A DNA stretch of 63,559 nucleotides from Paracoccaceae bacterium (GTDB lineage Bacteria > Pseudomonadota > Alphaproteobacteria > Rhodobacterales > Rhodobacteraceae), in the NCBI GenBank assembly GCA_028284605.1, contig JANQRL010000020.1, forward strand, positions 1 to 63,559. The letters run 5' to 3'. Every line of letters begins with the position of its first letter. Positions within the stretch are counted from its first letter, which is position 1. Made by a program: the position numbers and the translations under genes. The notes beneath the pieces were generated by a model. That model was given only the letters and a program-made list of their open reading frames with translations. It was not told where the DNA came from and did not search any database. Below are positions 8,383 through 17,068 of this stretch, one piece after another.

Positions 8383-9167
8383 CGCCCACGGAGCGGATCA
8401 AGGCGGCGCGGGCGGATCTCCTGACCGCGCAGAAAGACCTGGTCGAGGCCCTGCAGTCGGAGCGCAGCCGGCGCCGGGGCGCCCTGAACCGCGCGCTTTT
8501 CGAGATCCGGCAGATGCTCTCTCCGGACGTCCGGTACTTCTCTCAAGCCGGGCAAGATGCGGTCGTCGACCAGGTTCTCAAGCACAAGCGCGGCGGGACC
8601 TTCCTCGATATCGGCGGTTATGACGGCGTGACCGGCTCCAACACCTTCTTCCTGGAGGTCTTTCGCGGCTGGACCGGCCTGCTGGTAGAGCCGGTGCCGG
8701 CCAATCTGAAAAATGCGCGGGAGGTCCGGCGCTGCCCCTGCCTCGGCTGTGCCGTCGCGGCGGAGGCCGGAGAGGCGGCGTTCATCGAGGTTCAGGCGGG
8801 CTTCACCCAGATGAGCGGCCTTGCCGCGACCTACGATCCCGGGCTTCTGGAGACCGTCCGCGCCGATCCGCGCCATGCCGAAGAGATCATCAGGGTCCCG
8901 ACCCGGACCCTCGCCAACCTCTTCGAGGAGGCTGGAACCCCCCGCCCGGACTTCGTCTCGCTCGATATCGAGGGCGGGGAGATCGCGGTGCTGGAGACCT
9001 TGGATTTCGACCGCTACCGCCCCCGTCTCTGGGCCATCGAGAACAACACCGGGTCATCGGACCTGCCCAATCTGATGCGAGAGCGCGGCTACGACCTGAT
9101 CGAGTTCTGCGGTCAAGACGACATTTACCACGATAGGCGCGCCATTAACCCTGATCGCGCCGAATAG
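8379..9167 (+). CDS. FkbM family SAM-dependent methyltransferase
   Basis: The 262-residue product has a helical N-terminus (about 1-50) followed by an FkbM methyltransferase fold. TFLDIGGYDGVTGSNTFFLE is the SAM-binding motif I, LLVEPVPANLKNAREV is motif II, and DFVSLDIEGGEIAVLETLDF is the FkbM hallmark. FkbM enzymes methylate hydroxyl groups of sugars or polyketides. It starts with GTG at 8379, overlapping the upstream stop by 4 nt. As the last gene of the operon with the TPR/glycosyltransferase it may cap or decorate the transferred glycan; the substrate is unknown. Confidence 0.88.
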   Translation: MTPTERIKAARADLLTAQKDLVEALQSERSRRRGALNRALFEIRQMLSPDVRYFSQAGQDAVVDQVLKHKRGGTFLDIGGYDGVTGSNTFFLEVFRGWTGLLVEPVPANLKNAREVRRCPCLGCAVAAEAGEAAFIEVQAGFTQMSGLAATYDPGLLETVRADPRHAEEIIRVPTRTLANLFEEAGTPRPDFVSLDIEGGEIAVLETLDFDRYRPRLWAIENNTGSSDLPNLMRERGYDLIEFCGQDDIYHDRRAINPDRAE

Positions 9168-9254
9168 GGCCGTTTCGCCACCTTTGCGTCCGCGTGAGGC
9201 CCGGTTTACCCGCTTCGGTTCCGGCTCGTGCAGTCGGAGTTGGGGGCCAGGATC

Positions 9255-10106
9255 ATGGCGGGCGGCGAGGCGCAATCGAACCGGGCGCCGGTCATCATCA
9301 AGCGCAAGAAGGTCGTCGGCGGCGACGGCCACCATGGCGGCGCCTGGAAGGTCGCCTATGCCGACTTCGTGACGGCCATGATGGCCTTCTTTCTGCTGAT
9401 GTGGCTCTTGAACGCCACGACCGAGCAACAGCGCAAGGGGCTGGCGGACTACTTCTCCCCGACCCTGCCGATCAACCGGATGTCCGCCGGCGGTGAGGGG
9501 GCGTTCGGCGGCGACTCCATCTTCACCGATGATACCCTGGCGCATAACGGCTCCGGCACCAGCGACCGCGCGCCCGCCGCGGCCGATACGCTGAACCTCA
9601 TAGAGGGGAGCGACGGGATGAGCCAGGAGGCCGCCGAGACCGCTGCGCTCGAGGATATCGAGGAGCAGTTGATCGGCCGTGGCGGTGAGAGTTTGCTCTC
9701 CGATCAGGCGCTGCGCCACGTCGTGACACGGCTGACCGATGAAGGGCTGGTGATCGAGGTGTTCGCCCGGCCGGGCGCGCCGCTCTTCGAGCCCGATACC
9801 GCCACGCCCCAACCGGTCACGAAGGACATCATCGCTGTGCTTGCCCGGGTGTCGGGACTTGTCGAGAACGAGGTCGCGGTCGCCGGCCACACCCGGGCGC
9901 GTCCCTTGGTTCAAGCGGTCAATCCGGTCTGGTCGCTCTCGACAAACCGGGCCCAGCAGGTGCGGACCCTCCTTGAGGCGGGCGCACTCGATCCGGCGCG
10001 CATTCGCCGCGTTACCGGCCATGCCGACCGGATGCCGGCGGCACGCGACCCGCTTGCCGTGCGCAATGACCGGATCGAGGTGATCCTGCTGCGTTCCGAC
10101 CTCTGA
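9255..10106 (+). CDS. motB: Flagellar motor stator protein MotB
   Basis: MotB anchors the stator to peptidoglycan and, with MotA, conducts the ions that drive the motor. The 283-residue protein has a basic N-terminus (IIKRKK), one membrane segment containing the ion-binding Asp37 in AYADFVTAMMAFFLLMWLL, and an OmpA-like C-terminal domain (about 165-283). The FVTAMMAFF run is typical of proton-type stators. The ATG at 9255 is preferred; an in-frame GTG at 9228 would add nine residues and lacks a ribosome binding site. motA is not adjacent but lies at 24129, an arrangement different from the usual motAB pair. Confidence 0.95.
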   Translation: MAGGEAQSNRAPVIIKRKKVVGGDGHHGGAWKVAYADFVTAMMAFFLLMWLLNATTEQQRKGLADYFSPTLPINRMSAGGEGAFGGDSIFTDDTLAHNGSGTSDRAPAAADTLNLIEGSDGMSQEAAETAALEDIEEQLIGRGGESLLSDQALRHVVTRLTDEGLVIEVFARPGAPLFEPDTATPQPVTKDIIAVLARVSGLVENEVAVAGHTRARPLVQAVNPVWSLSTNRAQQVRTLLEAGALDPARIRRVTGHADRMPAARDPLAVRNDRIEVILLRSDL

Positions 10107-10134
10107 TACCGAATAGTCGTTCCGATTTTAGCTG

Positions 10135-10149
10135 TTAGCCGACCGTTAA
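10135..10149 (+). promoter_or_regulatory. CtrA-like box upstream of flgE
   Basis: TTAG at 10135-10138 and TTAA at 10146-10149 are separated by exactly 7 nt, matching the CtrA consensus TTAA-N7-TTAA with one change. The site lies 63-77 nt ahead of the flgE start in an AT-rich stretch of the motB-flgE gap. CtrA control of flagellar genes is established in alphaproteobacteria such as Caulobacter and for the fla2 system of Rhodobacter sphaeroides. Confidence 0.6.
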
Positions 10150-10211
10150 TCGGCGGGCCTTAGGGCTGGATCAGGATTCCGGATCAGACGTGACGCAGAA
10201 AGGCTCGGTTC

Positions 10212-11516
10212 ATGACCATTTCCTCCTCCCTCAATGCCAGCGTGGCCGGCCTGGCCGCGAATGCCAACCGGCTGGCGACGATCTCCGACAATATCGCGAA
10301 TGCCTCGACCTTCGGCTACAAGCGCGCGGTGACCGAGTTCCACTCGATGGTGATCGAAAGCGGCCAGGGCACCTATTCCGCCGCCGGTGTGCGGTCCACG
10401 ACCGGCCGGCTGATCGATGAACGCGGCTCGCTGGTTTCCACCTCGAACCCCACCGATCTCGCGGTCCGCGGTCGCGGTATGCTGCCGGTGACGACCAGCA
10501 CCTCTGTCGGGGTGGAGAACGGCAATTCGCCGATCCTGCTGGCAACGACCGGATCGTTCCGGCCCGACGATCAGGGATATCTGACCTCGCCGGCGGGGCT
10601 CGTCCTGATGGGTTGGCCGGCCAATCCCGATGGGACAATTCCCACCTTCCCGCGCGATACGACCGATGGACTCGAGCCCGTGCGGATCAACTCGAACCAG
10701 TTCGCCGGGGAACCGACGACGCAGATCGAACTCGCCGCCAACCTGCCGGCGACCGCGACGACATCGGACTCGACCGGCCAATCGGAGGAGTTGTCGATCG
10801 AGTATTTCGACAATCTCGGCAAGTCGGAGAGTCTCTCGGTCGAATTCGTCCCCACTGTTCCGGCCACCGGGGAATCCAACGAATGGACGATGATCCTGCG
10901 CGACAGCGCGTCCGCCGGCGCTGTCGTCGGCGAGTACACGCTCACCTTCGACGCCAGCCGCGCCGCTGGCGGCACGCTGCAGGCGGTGACCGACACGTTC
11001 GGCGGCGGCGCCTACGACCCGGCGACCGGCGAGATCACGGTCAACGTCAATGGCGGGCCGCTGACCATCGATATCGGAATGCTCGGCACGTCGAGCGGTC
11101 TGACCCAGCTCTCGGATGCCTTCACCCCGGTCTCGATCCAGAAGAACGGCACACCCGTCGGTTCGCTCACCTCGATCGAGGTCGATGCCAACGGCTATGT
11201 CAGCGCGTTCTTCGATACCGGCATCAACCGGGTCATCTATCAGGTCCCCCTGGCGAATGTCTCCAACATGAACGGGCTTGAGACCCTCGACCAGCAGACC
11301 TACCGGGCGACACCGGATAGCGGGACCTTCTTTCTCTGGGACGCCGGCGATGGACCGACCGGTGACATCGTGAGCTTCGCCCGCGAGGAATCCGCGACCG
11401 ACGTGGCCGGCGAACTGACCCAACTGATTCAGACGCAGCGGGCCTACTCGTCGAACGCGAAGGTGATCCAGACCGTGGACGAAATGCTCCAGGAGACCAC
11501 CAACATCAAGAGGTAG
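10212..11516 (+). CDS. flgE: Flagellar hook protein FlgE
   Basis: FlgE polymerises into the hook. The 434-residue protein starts with the rod/hook N-terminal motif (SLNASVAGLAANANRLATIS, then DNIANASTFGYKR) and ends with the matching C-terminal coiled-coil motif (ELTQLIQTQRAYSSNAKVIQ). The middle (about 130-340) is the variable outer hook domain. A GAAAGG ribosome binding site precedes the ATG. It heads the unit flgE-flgK-flgL-flgI and has a CtrA-like box upstream. Length and the central domain separate it from FlgG and FlgF, which are about 240-262 residues. Confidence 0.95.
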   Translation: MTISSSLNASVAGLAANANRLATISDNIANASTFGYKRAVTEFHSMVIESGQGTYSAAGVRSTTGRLIDERGSLVSTSNPTDLAVRGRGMLPVTTSTSVGVENGNSPILLATTGSFRPDDQGYLTSPAGLVLMGWPANPDGTIPTFPRDTTDGLEPVRINSNQFAGEPTTQIELAANLPATATTSDSTGQSEELSIEYFDNLGKSESLSVEFVPTVPATGESNEWTMILRDSASAGAVVGEYTLTFDASRAAGGTLQAVTDTFGGGAYDPATGEITVNVNGGPLTIDIGMLGTSSGLTQLSDAFTPVSIQKNGTPVGSLTSIEVDANGYVSAFFDTGINRVIYQVPLANVSNMNGLETLDQQTYRATPDSGTFFLWDAGDGPTGDIVSFAREESATDVAGELTQLIQTQRAYSSNAKVIQTVDEMLQETTNIKR

Positions 11517-11549
11517 TGCGCGGGCGCTGGCGCCCGGCCGGATTGAGCC

Positions 11550-12998
11550 ATGAGCATATCCCATTCCCTGTCCAATGCCCTGAGCGGGTTGAATGCCAGC
11601 TCACGAGGAGCCGAGATCATCTCGTCCAACATCGCCAACGCGATGACGGAAGGATATGGGCGCCGCAGCCTCGACCTGTCCACAGGCATGGTCGGTGCGC
11701 GCGGTGGCGGCGTCCGCATCGACGGGATCCTCCGCCATGTCGATCGGGGCATTCTCGGCGATCGCCGGCTGGCCGAGGCGGAGTTGCTGGGCCGGACGCG
11801 AACCAGCGACATGCTGCAGCGGCTGGAGCAGAGCATCGGCGGAATCGGTTCCGGCACAGCGATCGACGATCGCATCGTGGCACTCGAGCAATCTCTGATC
11901 GCGGCGACGGGCGACCCGTCGAACGATCTGCGCCTGCAGAGTGTGGTCGACGGGTTCAACGGCCTGATCAGGACGCTCGACGCCGCGTCGGACGTTGTGC
12001 AGTCGCTCCGTCAGGAGGCCGATGCCGACATTGCCGGCATGGTGGAGACGCTGAACCGTTCGCTAGGTCATGTCGAGCGGTTGAACGCCGATATCTCCCG
12101 CGCGATCAATACCGGCGGCGACCCATCGAGCCTGATGGATGCGCGTCAGGTTGCCATCGACCGGATCGCAGAACTCGTGCCGATCCGCGAACTGGATCGC
12201 GCCGGCGGCCAGATCGCGCTGATCACGACCGCCGGTCAGACCCTGCTCGACGGCGGCCGCGTGGAAATCGGATTTGAGCCGACGCCGGTCATCGTCCCGG
12301 AGATGACCGTCGCCTCCGGTGGCCTGTCGGGACTGACCGTCAACGGCGATCCGGTGGCCGGGCAGGGTCCGGCGGGCGCCCTTGACGGGGGCGCGATCGG
12401 GGCCGCTTTCGCGTTGCGCGACAGTAGCCTTGTCGGCGCGCAGGCCGGCCTTGACGCTGTCGCGCGCGACCTCGTGGAACGGTTCCAGGACCCGATGACG
12501 GATCCGACCCTTGCGGCCGGCGCTCCCGGGCTTCTGACCGATGCCGGCGCCGCTTTCGATCCCGCAGACGAGGTTGGTTTGTCGTCCCGCCTCGCGCTCA
12601 ACCCCATCGTCGACCCGGCCCAGGGCGGCGCGCTCTGGCAGCTCCGTGATGGTGTCGGCGCCACCGCGGCCGGCCCAGCCGGCAGCACGAGCCAACTCGA
12701 TTCCTGGAGAACCGCTCTGGCCGATCCGCGCGCCATGGCGGGTGGTGGCGCCGCCGCTTCGTCCGCGGCTCATGCCACCGCCTTTCTCTCCCGCCTCGGT
12801 GTCGACCGGCTCGCCGCCGAAGAGGAGCACAGCTTTGCCGCCGCGCGGTGGGAAACCCTGCGCCAGTCGGAACTCGCCGGCGGGGTCGACACCGACTACG
12901 AGATGCAGATGTTGCTCCGCGTCGAGGAAAGCTATGCGGCCAATGCCCGAGTGATCCAGACAATCGAGAGCATGATGCAAACGCTGCTGGAGATCTGA
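11550..12998 (+). CDS. flgK: Hook-associated protein 1 FlgK
   Basis: FlgK forms the first hook-filament junction layer. The 482-residue product begins SISHSLSNALSGLNASSRGA and SSNIANAMTEGYGRR, the flagellar rod/HAP N-terminal motif, and ends with the FlgK C-terminal helix (EESYAANARVIQTIESMMQT). It follows flgE by 33 nt and is followed by flgL after 3 nt, the usual order. FlgN-type chaperones export this protein; a candidate is at 43027-43365. Confidence 0.93.
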   Translation: MSISHSLSNALSGLNASSRGAEIISSNIANAMTEGYGRRSLDLSTGMVGARGGGVRIDGILRHVDRGILGDRRLAEAELLGRTRTSDMLQRLEQSIGGIGSGTAIDDRIVALEQSLIAATGDPSNDLRLQSVVDGFNGLIRTLDAASDVVQSLRQEADADIAGMVETLNRSLGHVERLNADISRAINTGGDPSSLMDARQVAIDRIAELVPIRELDRAGGQIALITTAGQTLLDGGRVEIGFEPTPVIVPEMTVASGGLSGLTVNGDPVAGQGPAGALDGGAIGAAFALRDSSLVGAQAGLDAVARDLVERFQDPMTDPTLAAGAPGLLTDAGAAFDPADEVGLSSRLALNPIVDPAQGGALWQLRDGVGATAAGPAGSTSQLDSWRTALADPRAMAGGGAAASSAAHATAFLSRLGVDRLAAEEEHSFAAARWETLRQSELAGGVDTDYEMQMLLRVEESYAANARVIQTIESMMQTLLEI

Positions 12999-13001
12999 CA
13001 C

Positions 13002-14018
13002 ATGACGCTGACCACCATCGGAACCATGTCCCAGCACTTCATCACGCAACGCCAGAACGTGGGTATCCGCGACCGGCTCAACACGCTCACGGAAGAGCTT
13101 TCCACCGGACGGGCCAGCGATCTCACACGCCATCTCGGCGGCGACGCCGGCCGGCTCGGCCAGGTTGACCGACGGCTCGGGCTGATCGAAAGTTTCAACG
13201 CCTCGGCTAGCCGACTGGCCCAGATCGCCGGCACGATGCAGACCGCGCTCGATCGGATCGAGAGCCGCCGCGGCGTTCTGACCGACGAATTGCTGCGGAT
13301 CACCGAGGCCAGCCCGCCCTCACAGCGCCAGGCGGCGGCTGAGGCGGGCCGCGCCGGTTTTGACGAGATCGTCGGCGCGCTCAACATGCGGATCGGCGGT
13401 GCGGCGCTCTTCGCCGGGGCCGATGCGGCCGGCACAGCCCTTGCCGATGCCGAGGCGATGTTCGAGGACCTGCGGGTCGCCGTGACAGGCGCGGCCCCGG
13501 CGACGGCCGCCGATCTCGCCGCCGTCGTGGATGCCTGGTTCGACGATCCGGCCGGCGGCTTCGCGACGATGGGATATACCGGCGATACCGGGGCCGCGCC
13601 CGAGCGCCCGATCGACAGCGCGACCCGGATCAGTCTCGATACCCGGGCCGATGCGGTAGAGATCCGAGATATCCTGAAGGCGGCTGCCCTGGCCGCGCTG
13701 GCCATTGATCCGGCGGCGTCTCTCTCGCCCGGGGAGAGCAACGCCGCGCAGCGCGAGGCCGGCCTCAGACTGACCGCGTCGGCCGAGAGCTTCGCCGGCC
13801 TGCGCGGCCGGCTCGGCGCCACCGAAGCCGAGATCGATACGGCGATCGCTCGGTTGGGCGCGGAGGCGGCTGCGCTGGGCCAGATCCGCAACGATCTTGT
13901 GCGGAAGGACCCGTTCGAAACCGCCAGCGCCCTGGAACAGACCCGGTTGCAACTGGAGACGCACTATACCGTCACCGCCCGGCTCGCCCGGCTGTCCTTC
14001 ACGGAGTATCTCAGATGA
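13002..14018 (+). CDS. flgL: Hook-associated protein 3 FlgL
   Basis: FlgL is the second junction protein under the filament. The 338-residue product resembles a short flagellin at both ends: N-terminal helices around RDRLNTLTEELSTGRASDLT, and a C-terminal helix with DPFETASALEQTRLQLETHY. The middle is Ala/Gly rich. It begins 3 nt after flgK and its stop overlaps the flgI start (ATGA), so the three genes are coupled. Its flagellin-like ends could confuse a naive annotation, but length and position support FlgL. Confidence 0.9.
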   Translation: MTLTTIGTMSQHFITQRQNVGIRDRLNTLTEELSTGRASDLTRHLGGDAGRLGQVDRRLGLIESFNASASRLAQIAGTMQTALDRIESRRGVLTDELLRITEASPPSQRQAAAEAGRAGFDEIVGALNMRIGGAALFAGADAAGTALADAEAMFEDLRVAVTGAAPATAADLAAVVDAWFDDPAGGFATMGYTGDTGAAPERPIDSATRISLDTRADAVEIRDILKAAALAALAIDPAASLSPGESNAAQREAGLRLTASAESFAGLRGRLGATEAEIDTAIARLGAEAAALGQIRNDLVRKDPFETASALEQTRLQLETHYTVTARLARLSFTEYLR

Positions 14019-15124
14019 GGGCACTTTGCCTGCTGCTGGCTTTCGCGCTCGGCCTCGCCATGATCGCGCCGGCTTCGGCGGCTCCGGTCCGGCTCAAAGA
14101 CCTGGTGGAGTTCGACGGCGTGCGCAGCAACGACCTGGTCGGATATGGCCTGGTGGTCGGGCTGAATGGGACCGGAGACGGGTTGCGCAACTCCCCTTTC
14201 ACCGAAGAGATCATGACCAACGTTCTCGAACGGCTCGGTGTCAACGTGACCGGCGAGCAGTTCCGGCCGCGCAATGTCGCCGCCGTCCTGGTGACCGCGA
14301 AACTGCCGCCCTTCGCCCGTGCCGGAACGCCGATCGACGTGACGGTTTCGGCCATCGGCGATGCCAGTTCGCTCCTCGGCGGAACCCTCGTCATGACACC
14401 GCTCAACGCCGCCGATGGCAGTATCTACGCCGTCGCGCAGGGCACGATCATCGCCGGCGGCGCGACGGCGCAGGGCGCGGCGGCCGAGGTGACCCAGGGC
14501 GTTCCGACGAGCGGCGCGATCCCGTCCGGCGCAACAGTGGAGCGCGAGGTGGCGTTCGACTTTGCGGGGCTGACGTCCTTGCGGCTGGCCCTGCGGACCC
14601 CGGACTTCACCACCGCGGCACGGATCGAGAGCGCCGTGAATGCGAGCTTCGGGCGGCCGGTTGCCGTGATGCTCGACGCGGGTACGGTGCGGGTCGATAT
14701 CTCCGCCACCGGCCAGCGCTCGCCGGCCCATGCGCTCGGCGTGATCGAGAACGTGCTCGTCGAGCCGGAGCGTCGCGCGCGCGTCGTCGTCGACCAGAGG
14801 TCGGGAACGATCGTGATGGGCGAGGATGTCCGGATCAGCCGTGTCGCGGTGAGTCAGGGGAACCTTACGCTGCGCATCGAGGAGGTGCCGGTTGCGGTAC
14901 AGCCGAACCCGTTCTCCGAGGGCGAGACGATCGTGGTTCCGCGCAGCCGGGCCGGGATCGAGGAGGAACCCGGGATCGGACTGGCGGAAATCAGATCCGG
15001 CAGTTCGCTCTCCGAGGTCGTTGCCGGTCTCAATGCGCTCGGCGTCTCGCCGCGAGACATGATCGACATCCTGAAGACGATCAAGGCCAGCGGCGCGCTG
15101 CATGCCGAGTTCGTCGTTCGCTGA
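14015..15124 (+). CDS. flgI: Flagellar P-ring protein FlgI
   Basis: FlgI builds the periplasmic P ring around the rod. The 369-residue precursor has a Sec signal peptide (MRALCLLLAFALGLAMIAPA, cut after ASA) and typical segments RLKDLVEFDGVRSNDLVGYG, LVVGLNGTGDGL and, near the end, VVAGLNALGVSPRDMIDILK. FlgI is usually 365-375 residues, so it is complete. The companion flgA (P-ring chaperone) and flgH (L ring) are not beside it but in the minus operon at 33-34 kb. Confidence 0.96.
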   Translation: MRALCLLLAFALGLAMIAPASAAPVRLKDLVEFDGVRSNDLVGYGLVVGLNGTGDGLRNSPFTEEIMTNVLERLGVNVTGEQFRPRNVAAVLVTAKLPPFARAGTPIDVTVSAIGDASSLLGGTLVMTPLNAADGSIYAVAQGTIIAGGATAQGAAAEVTQGVPTSGAIPSGATVEREVAFDFAGLTSLRLALRTPDFTTAARIESAVNASFGRPVAVMLDAGTVRVDISATGQRSPAHALGVIENVLVEPERRARVVVDQRSGTIVMGEDVRISRVAVSQGNLTLRIEEVPVAVQPNPFSEGETIVVPRSRAGIEEEPGIGLAEIRSGSSLSEVVAGLNALGVSPRDMIDILKTIKASGALHAEFVVR

Positions 15125-15999
15125 CCCTGACGCGCCCGGGCATGTGGAGGTGCAGATTGGCGATATCACCCCGGGGACATCTTGGGGGGCGGACCGGTCT
15201 CCGGAACGTCGTCAGAGCCGCCATCGACGATACCAACAGAGAGGACAGGTCGCCGCGCCCCGAGCATAGGACGAGTTAGAGCTGCCCGGCAGGATCGAAA
15301 GCGGCACCATTCCTGCCGATCCGACCCGCGAGCGATGGCGAGCATGTCCGCACGCCGCTGCCGCAAGGTTCTTCGGGGGCTGGATCGCGAGGCGGCAACG
15401 AGGCTTCTGCTCGCTGCCAAAGACCCTGGCATGAACGGCATCCCGATCCGGGAACGCCGCTTTGCGATGTCTCTGGAACACGAGCTTCTGGTGACGACCT
15501 CCGGTTGACCCGGATACTCCCGGCATACGGAAATCGGCGTCCAGAGAAGCCGGCGCAGATAGGCGACCATCCGACCGAGCTTTGCCAAACGGATCCCGAC
15601 CCGCTGGAGACAATCCATCGAGATTATCCATATCAATTCTTGAGCAACTGACGTTCCAGGTCGCTCGGAGTTCGATTTCGGTTGGTTTCGGAGCGATGGA
15701 TGGTCCGCCCGCCATAAAAGGGCCAAGATGATGGTCGCGGAGGTCGACTGCCCGCCGGCAAGCGGGAGGCGGAGCTCGCCCCCCGGCGTCGGGGCCCGCA
15801 TTGCCGACGCCGATCCCGCCCAAGACTCAGCGGACAAGGCCCGAATCCGGCCTTTCTCCCTCTCAATTCAGCGACGGCTTGCCCGATCCTGGCGCGACCA
15901 GCCTCGCCGCTTGGCAAAGCCTGCTTGCCATCCGCCGTCACAGCCGGTCTTATACGGCACGCTTACCGGGCCAGAACCGGGATAACGGGAGGAAAACGA
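15125..15999. other. 875-bp stretch without a supported gene, probably decayed sequence
   Basis: Open frames exist on both strands (for example 15166-15837 minus and 15182-15508 plus), but none has a convincing start, domain or ribosome binding site, and the best frames overlap in opposite directions. The composition is visibly less GC-rich than the flanks in places (15590-15740). It separates the end of flgI from the TRAP transporter. I read it as degraded sequence, perhaps the scar of a past insertion; the last 50 nt presumably hold the promoter of the transporter. Confidence 0.45.
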
Positions 16000-16992
16000 A
16001 TGAAATTCACGACACTTTCGGGCCTTGCGGTCGTCACGGCGTTTGGTGCCGGCACGGTGCTGGCCCATGATCACGGAGATCGCACCGGCTGGCCGGAGAG
16101 CTTCACCGTGGGCACCGCCTCGCAAGGCGGCACCTACTTCGCCTACGGCTCCGGCTGGGCCAATCTGGTCGCCGAGGAGCTGGAGCTCTCGGGCGGCGGC
16201 GAGGTCACCGGCGGCCCGATGCAGAACATGGCGCTGGTTCATACCGGCGAGGCGCAGTTCGGGATGACCACGATGGGCCCGGCGGCCGAGTCGCTCGCGG
16301 GTACCAATCCGATCGCGCCGGGGCTCCAGATGGACATGGCCTGCGCGATGTTCCCGATGTACCAGACCCCGTTCAGCGTCACCGCGCTCTCCGCTTCGGG
16401 TATCACGTCGATTGCCGACATCCCGGTCGGCGCGCGGATCGGCTTCGGCCCGGCGGGCTCGACCTCCGACACCTACTTTCCGCGCATGATGGAAGAGCTC
16501 GGCGTCGAGTTCGAGCGCCGCAACGGCGGCTGGACCGACCTGGGCGGTCAGCTTCAGGACGGTCTGCTCGACGTCATCGCCTTCGCCGCCGGCGTTCCGG
16601 TCCCGGCGGTCAGCCAGCTCGAAGTGCAGACGGATGTGAACATCATCGAGTTCACCGAGGACGAGCAGGCGCAGATCATGGCGGCCTTCCCGGTCTCCGA
16701 ATTCGCCATCGCGGCCGACACCTACACGACGCTCGAAGGTGACGCGCGCTCGGTGTCGATGTGGAACTTCGCCATCGCCAATTGCGACCTGCCCGAAAGC
16801 TTCGTGAAGGCCGTGGTGGACGTGGTGATGTCCGACAACGAGCGGATGGTGAACATCCACCGCGCCGCCCGCTCCACCCTGCCGGAGAACTGGGACAAGA
16901 ACGGCGTGCTGATGTGGCACCCCGGTGCCGCCGCCTGGTTCAAGGAAAACGCCGGTGCCGACATCCCCGACGACATGATCCACGGGATGTGA
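16000..16992 (+). CDS. TRAP transporter solute-binding protein, TAXI family
   Basis: This is the periplasmic receptor of a TRAP uptake system of the TAXI type. The 330-residue precursor has a signal peptide (MKFTTLSGLAVVTAFGAGTV, cut after LAH or nearby) followed by FTVGTASQGGTYFAYGSGWA, the TAXI ligand-binding opening, and typical segments GEAQFGMTTMGPAAES and VRIGFGPAGS-like ARIGFGPAGSTSDTYF. The start at 16000 has GGGAGGA upstream. The gene is followed by a strong hairpin and then the fused permease gene. The ligand is unknown; TAXI systems import glutamate, other dicarboxylates or unknown acids. Confidence 0.92.
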   Translation: MKFTTLSGLAVVTAFGAGTVLAHDHGDRTGWPESFTVGTASQGGTYFAYGSGWANLVAEELELSGGGEVTGGPMQNMALVHTGEAQFGMTTMGPAAESLAGTNPIAPGLQMDMACAMFPMYQTPFSVTALSASGITSIADIPVGARIGFGPAGSTSDTYFPRMMEELGVEFERRNGGWTDLGGQLQDGLLDVIAFAAGVPVPAVSQLEVQTDVNIIEFTEDEQAQIMAAFPVSEFAIAADTYTTLEGDARSVSMWNFAIANCDLPESFVKAVVDVVMSDNERMVNIHRAARSTLPENWDKNGVLMWHPGAAAWFKENAGADIPDDMIHGM

Positions 16993-17010
16993 TCGGACTG
17001 TGCTAAGATA

Positions 17011-17047
17011 GGCGGGGGCCGTTCGGGGAAATGGGACGGCCCCCGCC
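17011..17047 (+). terminator. Strong hairpin between receptor and permease genes (attenuator or mRNA stabiliser)
   Basis: A perfect 12-bp stem (GGCGGGGGCCGT at 17011-17022 with its complement at 17036-17047) with a 13-nt loop is followed by GCATTTG. Such intercistronic hairpins usually let the binding protein be made in excess over the membrane subunit, by partial termination or by protecting the upstream mRNA. Confidence 0.65.
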
Positions 17048-17068
17048 GCATTTGAAGGGGAGGGGGCG

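Noticed and set aside
15166-15837. Possible gene or transposase remnant in the flgI-TRAP gap
   Set aside because: No motif, no ribosome binding site and competing frames on both strands; kept only as a non-coding or degraded stretch.
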